Shown here: positions 16,710 through 25,483 of the stretch, piece by piece
How positions within the stretch are numbered: position 1 is the first letter of the stretch
Layout of the letters: every line of letters starts with the position of its first letter
From: Hyphomicrobium album
GTDB lineage: Bacteria > Pseudomonadota > Alphaproteobacteria > Rhizobiales > Hyphomicrobiaceae
DNA: 64,000 bases
Reading direction: 5' to 3'
NCBI RefSeq assembly: GCF_009708035.1
Contig: NZ_WMBQ01000002.1
Coordinates: 868,001-932,000 of the forward strand
Made by a program: the position numbers and the translations under genes
The notes under the pieces: generated by a model
Told to the model about the DNA's origin: nothing
The model's input: the letters and a program-made list of their open reading frames with translations, nothing else
The model's database searches: none

Positions 16710-17962
16710 GCGCCGTCGGCAAGGACAGCTATCGCCCTGTCGAGCTGCGGGTCCTTGCCGGCCGCATAGCGGATGTCGAACGGCACCTCGATGGACGGCG
16801 GAACACCCTTGCCTTCGATGCGCTCGCCGTCGACGGCCGCATCCTCCACGGCAAGGATCAACAGGCTGCCGTCGGAAAGCAGGAACGCCGTGCCGGCGAG
16901 GAGCGCGCCGGCCGTTCGTTCACCGATCACCTTGCCGAACCCGTTCTTCTTGAAGCCGTAGGCCAGTACTTCCTTGCCGGAGCGCGTCCCGCCGTTGACG
17001 AGCATGGCGACGGGCTTGCCCCACCTATAGCCGACGAGATTGGTGGTGCCGTTGCGCCCCGTGAGCGCCAGCGTCGGGCCGTAGGTATTGAACACGCTCA
17101 AATAGCGCGGATGCGCGCCGCCCCAGCCGTCGCGCAGGTCCCATATGAGCGCGTCGGCATCCTTGAGCTTGCCGTCGCTCAACACGTCCTCGAGCTGCTG
17201 CTGGTACTCGTTGCCGGCGTACGACCACACCCGGATGTAGCCGATGCGCTTGCCGTTCGCCTCGATGATGCGGGCGCTGTTGCGCAGCGCCCCCTCGAAG
17301 GTCTCGCCGGGTTCGATCCATTCCGGCTCGACGGCGACGGCCTTCACTTCGCCGCCGGCGTCGCGGCGTACCGACAGCTTCACCTTTTCGCCGTTCTTGC
17401 CGCGGAACGAGCCCACGGGCGCGAACGGCTTGCCGTCGGCGGAGACGATCTCGTCGCCGGCCAGCAATCCGGCGCGCGCCGCGGGCCGGTCAGGAAATAC
17501 GGCAGAGACGAACGTCTTCCCGTCGAGCACCTTGGTGAACATGCCGATGCCGGCGTAGCGCACCTTGCCGCCGTCGAAGTGCTTCGGGATGTCCCGGCGC
17601 AGCGGATAGGAGAAGATGTCGACCAGCTCGTAATAGCCGGTCTCGTCCTTCGTGTAGTGATGCGTGTGCGAGGAATCGAGCTCCGCGAGCAGGGCGTTGA
17701 TCGCGGCGGAGCGCTCCGCATCGGTATCGGCCGCGGCGTAGGCGGCGCGGTGCTTGGCTCCGGTCGCGTCCCAGTCGAGGCCCTTCAATTTCGGATCGTA
17801 GAACTTGTCACGGACGAGGCGCCACACTTCCTCGTAGCCCGCGGTCGAGGCATCGGGCTTGCGCTCGTAGGCGCGCGCCTCGCCGACGAGCATCGGCAGC
17901 ACCTGGGCGCCGGCCACCGCAACGGCCAGACCTCCGGACCGAACCAAAGCGAGCGCGCGCAT
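16706..17962 (-). CDS. S41-family C-terminal processing peptidase, PDZ-containing
   Basis: A 418-residue exported protease-like protein. After a signal peptide (about residues 1-31) comes a helical N-domain with SSHTHHYTKDE, a PDZ domain (FVSAVFPDRPAARAGLLAGDEIVSADGKPF split about residues 150-190) and the S41 core with DLRDGWGG, the candidate Ser in NGGTRSGKE and Lys in GFGKVIGERTAG. These match a Ser-Lys dyad, but NGGTRSGKE departs from the usual S-A-S context, so activity should not be assumed. Confidence 0.85.
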   Translation of the reverse strand: MRALALVRSGGLAVAVAGAQVLPMLVGEARAYERKPDASTAGYEEVWRLVRDKFYDPKLKGLDWDATGAKHRAAYAAADTDAERSAAINALLAELDSSHTHHYTKDETGYYELVDIFSYPLRRDIPKHFDGGKVRYAGIGMFTKVLDGKTFVSAVFPDRPAARAGLLAGDEIVSADGKPFAPVGSFRGKNGEKVKLSVRRDAGGEVKAVAVEPEWIEPGETFEGALRNSARIIEANGKRIGYIRVWSYAGNEYQQQLEDVLSDGKLKDADALIWDLRDGWGGAHPRYLSVFNTYGPTLALTGRNGTTNLVGYRWGKPVAMLVNGGTRSGKEVLAYGFKKNGFGKVIGERTAGALLAGTAFLLSDGSLLILAVEDAAVDGERIEGKGVPPSIEVPFDIRYAAGKDPQLDRAIAVLADGA

Positions 17963-18064
17963 ATCTCCTCCTCGTGCAGGACACTAGCTGCGTGCAAATG
18001 TAGGAACCGAATTGGACGATGCGAGGAGGATAGCGCGGTGCAGACGGCTGTGCCGCCTTACAAA

Positions 18065-18457
18065 TCAGCAATCTTTGAACATGGAGGAGACGCACAGCCA
18101 CGTGTCGTGCACGTTGCGCCGCGCGACTTCGAAAGCGCCTTCCTGGTAGGTCGACTCGCCGGCGTTGCCCGCCACGCGCTGGAAGTCGGCGAGAGTGACC
18201 GTCTTTGCCGTACCCGCACACTGGCCGCCATCGGGTACCGGGGTGACTTGGCACTTCTGATGCTGCCCCTGCTTGGCCAGAACCTTCGTGCAAATCTCCT
18301 GCTCGACGTCGCCGCCTAGCTTGTACTTTTCCGACGGCTGCTCGACGACACAGCGATACGAGGCCGAGGGCGCATCGCAGGTGAGGCAGACCTCTCCGGC
18401 TTTGGCGGCGAGCGTACCGGCGGCGACGAGGAACGCGAGCGTGGCGAGGCGATGCAT
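18065..18457 (-). CDS. Secreted cysteine-rich protein of unknown function
   Basis: A 130-residue precursor with a signal peptide ending TLAAKA. The mature part has nine Cys (VCLTC, YRCVVE, EICTKV, QKCQVT, GQCAGT, WLCVSS and the final Cys), suggesting several disulfides and a periplasmic or extracellular location. No enzymatic motif or known family is apparent. It is alone, leftward, with its promoter side facing the TMEM175-type gene. Confidence 0.75.
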   Translation of the reverse strand: MHRLATLAFLVAAGTLAAKAGEVCLTCDAPSASYRCVVEQPSEKYKLGGDVEQEICTKVLAKQGQHQKCQVTPVPDGGQCAGTAKTVTLADFQRVAGNAGESTYQEGAFEVARRNVHDTWLCVSSMFKDC

Positions 18458-18630
18458 ACTGTTACTCTCGATGGTGTTTCCCCCGGGCCCCGCGCGACCC
18501 GCTCGCTGGACGCTAGCCCCAACGTGTAAGCCTGTGAAGAGGCTAGGTTTTGGCGCGCAACATTGCGGCGGCGCAACATCAAGTGATCCGGCGCCTTGAC
18601 GCCCGCCGCGAAGCAGCTCACCAGCAGCTT

Positions 18631-19245
18631 ATGAGCCTCGCGAAGCAAACCCACGAGACTTACGGGTCGGAACGTCTCGTCGCCTTCACCGACGCGGTCA
18701 TGGCGGTGGCCATCACCCTCCTGGTGCTGGACCTGAAGCTCCCCGAGGGCATTCGCGACGACGAGCTCTACAACGCCGTTCCGAACCTCTCGCACGCACT
18801 GTGGTGCTACGCGCTGAGCTTCGTCGTCATCGGCGTCCTATGGATGGTCCACCACAACCAGTTTCACTCGATCCCGCGCGTCGATGGGGTCATGCTGTGG
18901 CTCAACCTTTTTTTCCTCATGTCGGTGGCGCTGATCCCCTTCGTCACCAGCGTGCTGAGCGATCACGCGACCCCATTGCCGACGATGGTCTACGCGGCCG
19001 TGCTTATGGCGAACTGCACGATGACCGCCGCCATGTGGTGGTATGCCAGCCACACGCCCGGGCTCATGTCGCCGGACGTCCCGGCGCAACAGCGACGCGC
19101 GGGGCTGATCACGCCACTGATCGTTGCCGGCGTGTTCGCGGCCTCGATCGGTGTCGCCTACTGGGCTGGCTCCTCGGCCGGCCAATGGACATGGCTCCTG
19201 GCGGCCGCGGCAGGCCCCATCGGCGACCGGCTGTCCCGCCTCTGA
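18631..19245 (+). CDS. TMEM175/DUF1211-family membrane protein, likely potassium channel
   Basis: A 204-residue protein with six hydrophobic segments. The family signature R-x3-F-[ST]-D is present as RLVAFTDAVMAVAITLLVLD in the first helix, where Phe-Thr-Asp replaces the usual Phe-Ser-Asp. Bacterial TMEM175 proteins form potassium-leak channels. ATG 18631 is chosen because it begins the conserved N-terminus; a TTG at 18550 would add an unlikely 27-residue extension. It lies just upstream of ruvB, 48 bases away. Confidence 0.85.
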   Translation: MSLAKQTHETYGSERLVAFTDAVMAVAITLLVLDLKLPEGIRDDELYNAVPNLSHALWCYALSFVVIGVLWMVHHNQFHSIPRVDGVMLWLNLFFLMSVALIPFVTSVLSDHATPLPTMVYAAVLMANCTMTAAMWWYASHTPGLMSPDVPAQQRRAGLITPLIVAGVFAASIGVAYWAGSSAGQWTWLLAAAAGPIGDRLSRL

Positions 19246-19293
19246 TGCACGGTTCGCCTTGACGGCGCCGCCAAAGCAGATCAGGAACAAACC

Positions 19294-20373
19294 ATGACCG
19301 AGCGGCTCGTCACCGGTGCCAAGCGCGATACCGATTCCACGGAGGCGTCGCTGCGCCCGCAGGCGCTCGGCGAGTTCATCGGCCAGGAGCAGGCGCGCGC
19401 CAACCTCCGGGTGTTCATCCAGGCCGCCCGCGATCGCGGCGAGGCGTTGGACCACGTCCTGTTCGCTGGGCCGCCCGGCCTCGGCAAGACGACGCTGGCG
19501 CAGATCATGGCCAAGGAGCTGGGCGTCGGCTTTCGCGCCACCTCAGGCCCGGTCATCGCCAAGGCTGGCGATCTCGCGGCGCTGCTGACGAACCTCGAAG
19601 ACCGCGACGTTCTTTTCATCGACGAGATCCATCGCTTGAGCCCCGCGGTGGAGGAGATCCTCTACCCGGCACTGGAAGACTTCCAGCTCGACCTCATCAT
19701 CGGCGAAGGGCCGGCGGCGCGCTCGGTGCGCATCGATTTGGCGAAGTTCACGCTGGTCGGCGCCACGACCCGATTGGGACTATTGACCACGCCGCTGCGT
19801 GACCGCTTCGGCATCCCCATCCGCCTCAACTTCTACACCGTCGAGGAGCTGGAGCGCGTGGTGACACGCGGCGCCCGCGTGCTCGGCGCCGCCATCGGTG
19901 CCGACGGTGCGCATGAGATCGCCCGGCGCGCGCGCGGTACGCCGCGCATCGCCGGCCGGCTCCTGCGCCGCGTGCGCGATTTCGGGGCCGTGGCCGGCAT
20001 CCCCATCATCGATAAGACGCTCGCCGACAAGGCGCTCACCGCCTTGGAGGTCGATGCCGAGGGCCTGGACTTGCTCGACCGCCGCTACCTCGCCTGCATC
20101 GCCAAGACGCACGACGGCGGTCCGGTCGGCATCGAAACCCTTGCCGCGGCGCTGTCCGAGCCGCGCGACGCGCTCGAGGAGATCGTCGAGCCGTACCTCT
20201 TGCAGCAGGGCTTCATCAGCCGCACGCCGCGCGGGCGTATCACGACGCTGAAGGCCTACAAGCATCTGGGCATGTCGGGGCCGCTGCGGTCGTCCAGCCC
20301 TCAAGCCGCCCTGTTCGACGTGCTGGATGAGGACAATGGCGGCGACGGCGAGGGTCAGTCCGGGACTGGATGA
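19294..20373 (+). CDS. ruvB: Holliday junction branch migration ATPase RuvB
   Basis: A 359-residue AAA+ helicase motor for branch migration. Walker A is [10 protein letters not shown], Walker B is LFIDEIHRL, the sensor region [10 protein letters not shown], and arginine finger context [15 protein letters not shown]; the C-terminal winged helix follows. A Gly/Asp/Ser-rich tail (about 15 residues) extends it. It is separated from ruvA by about 4 kb of unrelated genes. Confidence 0.97.
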   Translation: MTERLVTGAKRDTDSTEASLRPQALGEFIGQEQARANLRVFIQAARDRGEALDHVLFAGPPGLGKTTLAQIMAKELGVGFRATSGPVIAKAGDLAALLTNLEDRDVLFIDEIHRLSPAVEEILYPALEDFQLDLIIGEGPAARSVRIDLAKFTLVGATTRLGLLTTPLRDRFGIPIRLNFYTVEELERVVTRGARVLGAAIGADGAHEIARRARGTPRIAGRLLRRVRDFGAVAGIPIIDKTLADKALTALEVDAEGLDLLDRRYLACIAKTHDGGPVGIETLAAALSEPRDALEEIVEPYLLQQGFISRTPRGRITTLKAYKHLGMSGPLRSSSPQAALFDVLDEDNGGDGEGQSGTG

Positions 20374-20446
20374 TCGGCGGCGCCCGCGGTGGCCCGGCTT
20401 CTATGCCGCAGCCAGCGTCAACTTCTGGCACACCTTTTGCGTCCAA

Positions 20447-21394
20447 ATGGCTGCAACGACATTCCTCCGCAGGGCATTTTCGGCAGCGCAAGTGATCACC
20501 CGCAGACAATTGTTCCAGGGCATAGGGGCGGCTGCCGTAGGCGGCGTCGGTTTCGGCGGCTACGCGCTGGCCGAGCCGTTCGGCACGTCGGTCACGCCGT
20601 ATCGCCTGTCGCCGCCCGGGTGGCCAGCTGGACTTTCCCTGAAGCTCGCCGTCATCGCCGATCTGCACGCCTGCAAGCCGTGGATGGACGTCGAGCGCAT
20701 CGAGGGCATCGTCGCGCACGTCAATTCGCTGAGCCCCGACTGCGTGCTGCTGCTCGGCGACTATGTCGCCGGCGTGCGCATCTCCCGCTATTCCGAGCCG
20801 GTCACGCACGCCGAATGGTCCGGCGCCCTCGGCGGCCTCAAGGCGCCGCTCGGCGTGCATGCCGTGCTCGGCAATCATGACTGGTGGGAGGATCAAGAGG
20901 CGCAGGATCGCGGTTGCGGTCCGACGCGCGCCGGCCTCGCGCTCGAGCGCGCCGGCATCCGCGTGTACGAAAACGCATGCGTCAAGCTGAGCAAGGATGG
21001 CCAGCCGTTCTGGCTCGCCGGTCTCGGCGATCAATGGGCGTTCTACAAGCACCGGCGCGGCTCGAAATCGTACGTGGGTGTCGACGATCTCGCCGCGACG
21101 CTCGCGCCCGTCACCGACGACGCGCCGATCGTGCTGATGGTGCATGAGCCCGACATCTTTCCCAAGGTGCCGGCACGTGTCTCGCTCACCGTCGCGGGCC
21201 ACACGCACGGTGGCCAGGTCCGCCTGTTGGGCTATGCGCCGATCGTGCCGTCGAGGTACGGCGCGCGTTACGTCTACGGCCACATCGTCGAGCGGGAACG
21301 CAATCTCATCGTCTCCGGAGGCCTCGGCTGTAGTGGCATTCCGGTGCGTTTCGGCTCGCCCCCCGAGGTCGTGATGATCGAGCTCGGCGCGTGA
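20447..21394 (+). CDS. Tat-exported YkuE-like metallophosphoesterase
   Basis: A 315-residue protein with the calcineurin-type ligand series: IADLHA, LLGDYV, LGNHDW, VHEPD and GHTHGGQ. A twin-arginine leader (TRRQLFQGIGAAAVGGVG) points to export. Start choice is open: ATG 20447 (used) or GTG 20492, which would begin VITRRQLF, the usual distance from a Tat motif. The Bacillus relative YkuE is an exported phosphoesterase; substrate here is unknown. It follows ruvB closely. Confidence 0.88.
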   Translation: MAATTFLRRAFSAAQVITRRQLFQGIGAAAVGGVGFGGYALAEPFGTSVTPYRLSPPGWPAGLSLKLAVIADLHACKPWMDVERIEGIVAHVNSLSPDCVLLLGDYVAGVRISRYSEPVTHAEWSGALGGLKAPLGVHAVLGNHDWWEDQEAQDRGCGPTRAGLALERAGIRVYENACVKLSKDGQPFWLAGLGDQWAFYKHRRGSKSYVGVDDLAATLAPVTDDAPIVLMVHEPDIFPKVPARVSLTVAGHTHGGQVRLLGYAPIVPSRYGARYVYGHIVERERNLIVSGGLGCSGIPVRFGSPPEVVMIELGA

Positions 21395-21440
21395 CGACGC
21401 CACGCGTGACAAAGCCGCCGCGATCGGTTTTCTTCACGCT

Positions 21441-21917
21441 ATGACCAGCACGCCTTCCGCAGAAAACGACTGGCCCGACCTCGCCGGCCGGCTGATCGAC
21501 ATCGACGGCACGCGCAGCCATGTGCTGCCGGTGCGCGTCTATTTCGAGGACACGGACTTCTCCGGTCTCGTCTATCACGCCAGCTACGTGCGCTGGTGCG
21601 AGCGCGGGCGATCCGATTTCCTCCGCCTGCTGGGCGGCGACCATCGGCGGCTGATCGACGGTTCGGGTGGCAGCGAGCCCGCCGCGTTCGTCGTGCGCCG
21701 CATGACCTTCGACTTCCTGAAGCCATCGCGCATCGACGAGCTACTCGAGGTCGTGACCTGCGTGAAGGCCATCGGCGCGGCGAGCCTCACGCTCCTGCAG
21801 ACGGTTAAGCGCGGGGAAACCACGTTGGTCGAAGCCGAGGTAACGGTCGTTCTGATCTCGGTATCGGGTAAGCCGCTGCGCATCTCGAGCGCCCTGCGCG
21901 AGGCCTTCGGCGCCTAG
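21441..21917 (+). CDS. ybgC: Tol-Pal-associated acyl-CoA thioesterase YbgC
   Basis: A 158-residue hot-dog-fold thioesterase. The catalytic motif is YFEDTDFSGLVYHASYVR with Asp as the key residue, then FLRLLGG and a C-terminal beta-sheet. In most proteobacteria ybgC starts the tol-pal operon; here it is followed by 3.8 kb of other genes before tolQ, so it is probably expressed with the ruvB unit. Confidence 0.93.
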   Translation: MTSTPSAENDWPDLAGRLIDIDGTRSHVLPVRVYFEDTDFSGLVYHASYVRWCERGRSDFLRLLGGDHRRLIDGSGGSEPAAFVVRRMTFDFLKPSRIDELLEVVTCVKAIGAASLTLLQTVKRGETTLVEAEVTVVLISVSGKPLRISSALREAFGA

Positions 21918-22086
21918 CGATCGGGCCGGCACCGCCCCCCGAACGGGTCGGCTGTTGTGCACGGATGTGCAAAAAACGCTTGATTTTGGCCCTTATCCCG
22001 CATATTCGCGCTCGGCCGACGGCACATTGTGCGTGCATCCTGTGTAATATCCCTCCGGCTGAACGATTCTCTCAAGGAAACAACCG

Positions 22087-22389
22087 ATGGCTGAAAAACC
22101 CGCTCCGAAGATCAATACTGTCACGCTCCGCCAGCTCGGGGCTTCTCTCTCGGAAGCGCACGACATCCCGAAGAAGCAGGCCGCCGCGGTGCTCGAGGAC
22201 CTGGTGACGATGATCACCAAGCACCTGAAGAAGGGCGACAAGATCCGCATCGGCGGTCTCGGCGTACTGCAGGTCCGCAAGCGTCCGGCGCGCATGGGCC
22301 GCAACCCGGCGACCGGCGAGGCGATCAAGATCAAGGCGTCGAAGAAGGTCGCCTTCCGCGCCGCCAAGGAGCTGAAGGAATCGATCTGA
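22087..22389 (+). CDS. HU-family DNA-binding protein
   Basis: A 100-residue nucleoid protein. It has the helical dimerisation part (LRQLGASLSEAHDIPKKQAAAVLEDLV split by position 15-50), the IGGLGVLQVRKRPARMGRNP beta-arm with the DNA-intercalating RNPATGE motif, and a KKVAFRAAKELKE end. The N-terminus is a few residues longer than classical HU. It is monocistronic, with a GC-rich hairpin downstream. Confidence 0.93.
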   Translation: MAEKPAPKINTVTLRQLGASLSEAHDIPKKQAAAVLEDLVTMITKHLKKGDKIRIGGLGVLQVRKRPARMGRNPATGEAIKIKASKKVAFRAAKELKESI

Positions 22390-22425
22390 GCGTAAGCTTG
22401 GGCGGTTCCTCTCGCGAAGGTTTCG

Positions 22426-22458
22426 CTGCGCGCCGGTGCATCCCGCATCGGCGCGCAG
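22426..22458 (+). terminator. GC-rich hairpin after the HU gene
   Basis: A 14-bp stem with one G-T pair (22426-22439 with 22445-22458) and a five-base loop lies 37 bases after the HU stop. No T-run follows, so termination may be incomplete. Confidence 0.5.
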
Positions 22459-22580
22459 TTGCGTGTGGGGTCGGCCGCGCCGTGCCGCCGGCCGCGCATT
22501 GCGACCAAACTGTTGCCATCAGCGCGCCTTAACCTGCGAATCGGCTACCTTCGATGAAATTCGCAGACGACGGAGGCGAC

Positions 22581-22865
22581 ATGTCTGAAAAGACCATCCT
22601 CGTGGTCCCCGGCAAGAAGATGACTGTGCCGCGGCCGCTGAAGCGCAGCCTGCAGATCGCCGCCGCGGTTGCACTGACCGCCGGCGTGGCGCTGGCCATT
22701 CTGGTGGGCAATGGCCTGCTGGTCCCGCGCGGCCACCTGCTGCAGGGCTGGGACGTGTGGGTGACCTTCATCAACCGCACCGACATCCTGGCCACCATGG
22801 TGCTGACGGCGCTGGTGACGGTGCTGTTCGTCTACTGGCAGCGCGATCACGAGCGCGGCAAGTAA
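22581..22865 (+). CDS. Small two-helix membrane protein
   Basis: A 94-residue protein; ATG 22581 follows GGAGG (22572-22576), so upstream in-frame codons are excluded. It has a short polar N-terminus (MSEKTILVVPGKKM), hydrophobic segments near residues 24-45 and 65-85, and a charged tail WQRDHERGK. I do not recognise the family. A strong terminator follows. Confidence 0.8.
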   Translation: MSEKTILVVPGKKMTVPRPLKRSLQIAAAVALTAGVALAILVGNGLLVPRGHLLQGWDVWVTFINRTDILATMVLTALVTVLFVYWQRDHERGK

Positions 22866-22894
22866 CGCCCGCGCGCTAAGCCTTGAAACAATTG

Positions 22895-22925
22895 CACCCC
22901 GGGTCGCGACGACCCGGGGTGTTTT
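22895..22925 (+). terminator. Rho-independent terminator
   Basis: A perfect 11-bp stem (22895-22905 with 22911-22921), five-base loop and TTTT (22922-22925), 30 bases after the stop of the two-helix membrane protein gene. Confidence 0.92.
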
Positions 22926-22949
22926 CGTTCGTGGGATGAAAACGGGAAA

Positions 22950-22967
22950 GCCCGCGCAATCGCGGGC
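22950..22967 (-). terminator. Possible secondary terminator for the Cys/Tyr repeat protein
   Basis: A 7-bp GC-only stem (22950-22956 with 22961-22967) followed, read leftward, by TTTCCCGTTTTC. It would back up the hairpin at 22996-23023. Confidence 0.45.
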
Positions 22968-22995
22968 GGAATTCAAGCGCTTCTGTAAATGCAAG

Positions 22996-23023
22996 GGAGG
23001 ACGCGGCTAATGCCGCGTCCTCC
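22996..23023 (-). terminator. Terminator hairpin of the Cys/Tyr repeat protein gene
   Basis: A perfect 12-bp stem (22996-23007 with 23012-23023) with a TAAT loop lies 29 bases past the stop codon at 23052. The downstream tract read leftward is only moderately T-rich. Confidence 0.65.
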
Positions 23024-23051
23024 GCTTGTCAGCAAAGATCTGCTTTGCCGA

Positions 23052-23420
23052 TTAGCGGCAGCAGCAGCGCTTGCGATAGTGCTTGATGGCCGAAACGGTG
23101 CGGTAAGCGCGAACGCGCTCATACGTCACCTTCTTCACAACCGACACGGTCGGCTGCTGGACGGCGACGGAGCGATAGAACTTACGGCAGCCGCAACGAT
23201 CGCGGTACAGCTTCTTCACCCAAACGGTGCGGTAGCTGCGGACGCGCTCGTACGAGACGCGGGGAACCAGCTTTTCAACCGGCTGGCGATAGTAGACCTT
23301 CTTGGCGACGGTGCAGCAGCCGCCACGGTCAAACAAGTGCGCTTCCGCAGAAGTCGTCATAGCCATGCTCGTACCGGCCATCACGCCTGCGGCAACCAGA
23401 ACTCCGAGAAGCCCACGCAT
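23052..23420 (-). CDS. Secreted basic Cys/Tyr/Arg protein with an internal repeat
   Basis: A 122-residue precursor with a signal peptide ending SAEA. The mature part contains two related units: VSYERVRSYRTVWVKKLYRDRC and VTYERVRAYRTVSAIKHYRK, each ending in a Cys-rich block (RCGC and RCCCR). Tyr, Arg, Val and Cys dominate. No family was recognised; a disulfide-linked or cell-surface role is possible. It stands alone with an AT-rich upstream region. Confidence 0.75.
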   Translation of the reverse strand: MRGLLGVLVAAGVMAGTSMAMTTSAEAHLFDRGGCCTVAKKVYYRQPVEKLVPRVSYERVRSYRTVWVKKLYRDRCGCRKFYRSVAVQQPTVSVVKKVTYERVRAYRTVSAIKHYRKRCCCR

Positions 23421-23863
23421 ATTAGAAAACTCCCAAATTCACCCACGGTGGATTTTCAGTGTTTAGCTTTCGGCAATAAACCGAATAAGCCAAACGGCAC
23501 GCGAAATGGATAACACGCACCCTTTGTAAAAATCGGTTAGCCCGAAAAACAAACAGAATGCATTTCCAGTTATGGTTAATGAACGGCATCAAAGGGGCGC
23601 TAGGGCGTATCAAAACGACAAGGGAAACAGACAATAATCGTTTGTTTGTGGGTTAAAAGGCGCCTCGCCGCTGCAACTATTCATTTCGGGGCAAAAGATA
23701 ATAAACCGAATGGCGATAGTGATAACGATTAGAAACGCAATGACGGCGCGCGGGTAAATGCAAAACAAGAATTGGTCGCGCCGATTTCTGTCGGCGGTCA
23801 ACCGGCCATTAGCCTGTGTGGCGGAGGGAAGTCTTTGCGGGGCGAATTGCCGTTACACGGCGC
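23421..23863. other. AT-rich spacer without a supported gene
   Basis: About 440 bases that are visibly richer in A and T than the rest of the window. A 12-base direct repeat AATAAACCGAAT occurs at 23475-23486 and 23700-23711. It lies upstream of the leftward Cys/Tyr repeat gene and downstream of the leftward HExxH gene. A weak 63-codon leftward reading frame (23610-23801, TTG start) is not supported. Confidence 0.5.
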
Positions 23864-24583
23864 CTAGCGGCAGCGCTCGGTGTGCTCGGCGTCCTTCTTG
23901 ATGACCTGCCCGATGGGGTCGACCGAGCCCGTGGTGATGGGCAGCGGATCGGTGCAGCGCCAGGCCGAGAGCACCTTCGGCTGGCCCGGGTTCGGCTGGC
24001 CGGTGGCGGCGCTCTTTGCCACCGGCAGCTCCGGCGCCCCGGCGGTCTCGACCGGCGGCAGCTTCGCCGGCAGCCTGGCCGGGACCGGCTTCGGCGCGAT
24101 CGGGGTCATGTCGGCCTCGGCCTTGGCGAAACAGCGGTCGAGGTTGACGCAACGGCGCTTGGCGGACGGGTGCGTGTCCGTTTCCGGCGCGCCCTCGAAG
24201 CTGTCGCAGACCTCGGCCAGGCCTTTGCGGTCGAGCCAGCCGTCCTTGACGCCGCGATTGACGGCAAAGCAGTCGGCATCGAGCTCGCTGTCGCCGACGG
24301 TGATGTGCCCGCATTCGTGGGTGAACACGAAGAGGCGCACGGTCGGCGGCTGCTGGTTGAGCATGTTGGGGTTGAGGATGAGCACGGTCTCGCCCGCCCC
24401 GCCTTCGCTCGGCAGGCTGCGGTCGATCATGATGTCGGTCTTACCGCAATTCATCTTGCGGCCGGCAAGCGTCACCGAGCGCCCGACCAGCTCTTCGGCA
24501 TGCACCGAGACAGTCGGGGGCACGACGGCAGCAAGGCTGAGAGCAGCCGCCGGCAGCAGACGCAGGATACGCAACTTGACCAT
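23864..24583 (-). CDS. Exported HExxH metalloprotease-like protein
   Basis: A 239-residue precursor. A signal peptide ending VHAE is followed by a compact domain with the zinc-binding HECGH (in FVFTHECGHITVG) and a downstream Glu in DSELDADCFAVN, as in gluzincin-type peptidases. Cys residues (NCGKT, ECGH, DCFA, EVCDS, RCVNLDRC) imply disulfides. The C-terminal third is Pro/Ala-rich and probably disordered. No close family is recognised; proteolysis is inferred only from the motif. Confidence 0.75.
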   Translation of the reverse strand: MVKLRILRLLPAAALSLAAVVPPTVSVHAEELVGRSVTLAGRKMNCGKTDIMIDRSLPSEGGAGETVLILNPNMLNQQPPTVRLFVFTHECGHITVGDSELDADCFAVNRGVKDGWLDRKGLAEVCDSFEGAPETDTHPSAKRRCVNLDRCFAKAEADMTPIAPKPVPARLPAKLPPVETAGAPELPVAKSAATGQPNPGQPKVLSAWRCTDPLPITTGSVDPIGQVIKKDAEHTERCR

Positions 24584-24820
24584 TGACCAGGCTCGCTCGG
24601 CCCCCCGGCTCCCCTCGGCAGCCGGGAATTAAGTGGCTGATTTAGCCCGAATTAGGACGCCCTCGTGCGGCGCCCCGTCGGATGGTCGCGAGTTTATGGG
24701 CAAGGCAGCGAACAAATGATGAGGAAGCCCGTGGATGCGCGCTTTGGCACGTGGCATCGACAACCCCTCGCCCGCTAACCATGATGCGCGAAGGCCAGTT
24801 TGAGGGTGGGGGGAAGGAAC

Positions 24821-25483
24821 GTGACCAACGAGAAGGACGCCCGGGGCGTCGATTTGGACATCAAGGATGCGGTGGAGGGGCACCAGCGGTTCCGCCAGCA
24901 GTTCGAGCAAGACCGGTCGTTCTACCAAAGCCTTGCCACCAAGACGCAGAAGCCGCGCCTCCTCTGGATCGGCTGCGCCGATAGCCGTGTCGTACCGGCG
25001 ACCATTACCGGCTCCGATCCGGGTGAGCTCTTCGAGATCCGCAACATCGCCAACGTCGTGCCCCCGGCGCACGCCGACGACGATTCGGTCGGCGCGGCCA
25101 TCGAATACGGCGTCGGGCACCTGGGGATCGACGACATTGTGGTCTGCGGCCACACCGGCTGCGGCGGCATCGCCGCCTTGCTGGAGCCCATACCGCCCGA
25201 CAGCGAGGCGCATCTGGGCCGCTGGGTGGAGTTCACCAAGCCGGCCCACCAGTTGATTGATGCGGCGCGCGTGCCGGAGGAGGAGCGCCTCACGGCCACC
25301 ATCAAGGCGCACGTTCAGTTCCAGATCGACAACCTGATGACGTACCCGATCGTGCGCGAGGGCGTCGCCGCCGGGCGCCTCAACGTGCACGGCTGGATCT
25401 ACGACATGGAGCAGGGGACGCTGTCGGCTTACGACCCGCAATCCGGGGAGTGGCGCGGGCTCCTGGAGCTGGCCGGCGCCTAG
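24821..25483 (+). CDS. Beta-class carbonic anhydrase
   Basis: A 220-residue zinc enzyme interconverting CO2 and bicarbonate. Zinc ligands and catalytic residues are present: Cys and the Asp-Arg dyad in WIGCADSRVV, and His and Cys in CGHTGCGG. GTG 24821 is favoured because AAGGA lies a few bases upstream; a longer ORF would need a TTG at 24800. It is monocistronic, ahead of the tol locus. Confidence 0.94.
   Translation: MTNEKDARGVDLDIKDAVEGHQRFRQQFEQDRSFYQSLATKTQKPRLLWIGCADSRVVPATITGSDPGELFEIRNIANVVPPAHADDDSVGAAIEYGVGHLGIDDIVVCGHTGCGGIAALLEPIPPDSEAHLGRWVEFTKPAHQLIDAARVPEEERLTATIKAHVQFQIDNLMTYPIVREGVAAGRLNVHGWIYDMEQGTLSAYDPQSGEWRGLLELAGA

Noticed and set aside
17979-17987. GGACACTAG, like the end of palindromic element B
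   Set aside because: Only nine bases match and no opposite arm follows; chance match likely.
17111-18319. A 402-codon frame antisense to the S41 protease and the Cys-rich gene
   Set aside because: No start signal, Arg/Val/Gly-rich random-like product, and both opposite genes have signal peptides and motifs.
23610-23801. A 63-codon leftward frame with a hydrophobic stretch in the AT-rich spacer
   Set aside because: TTG start without ribosome binding site and biased composition explained by low GC.
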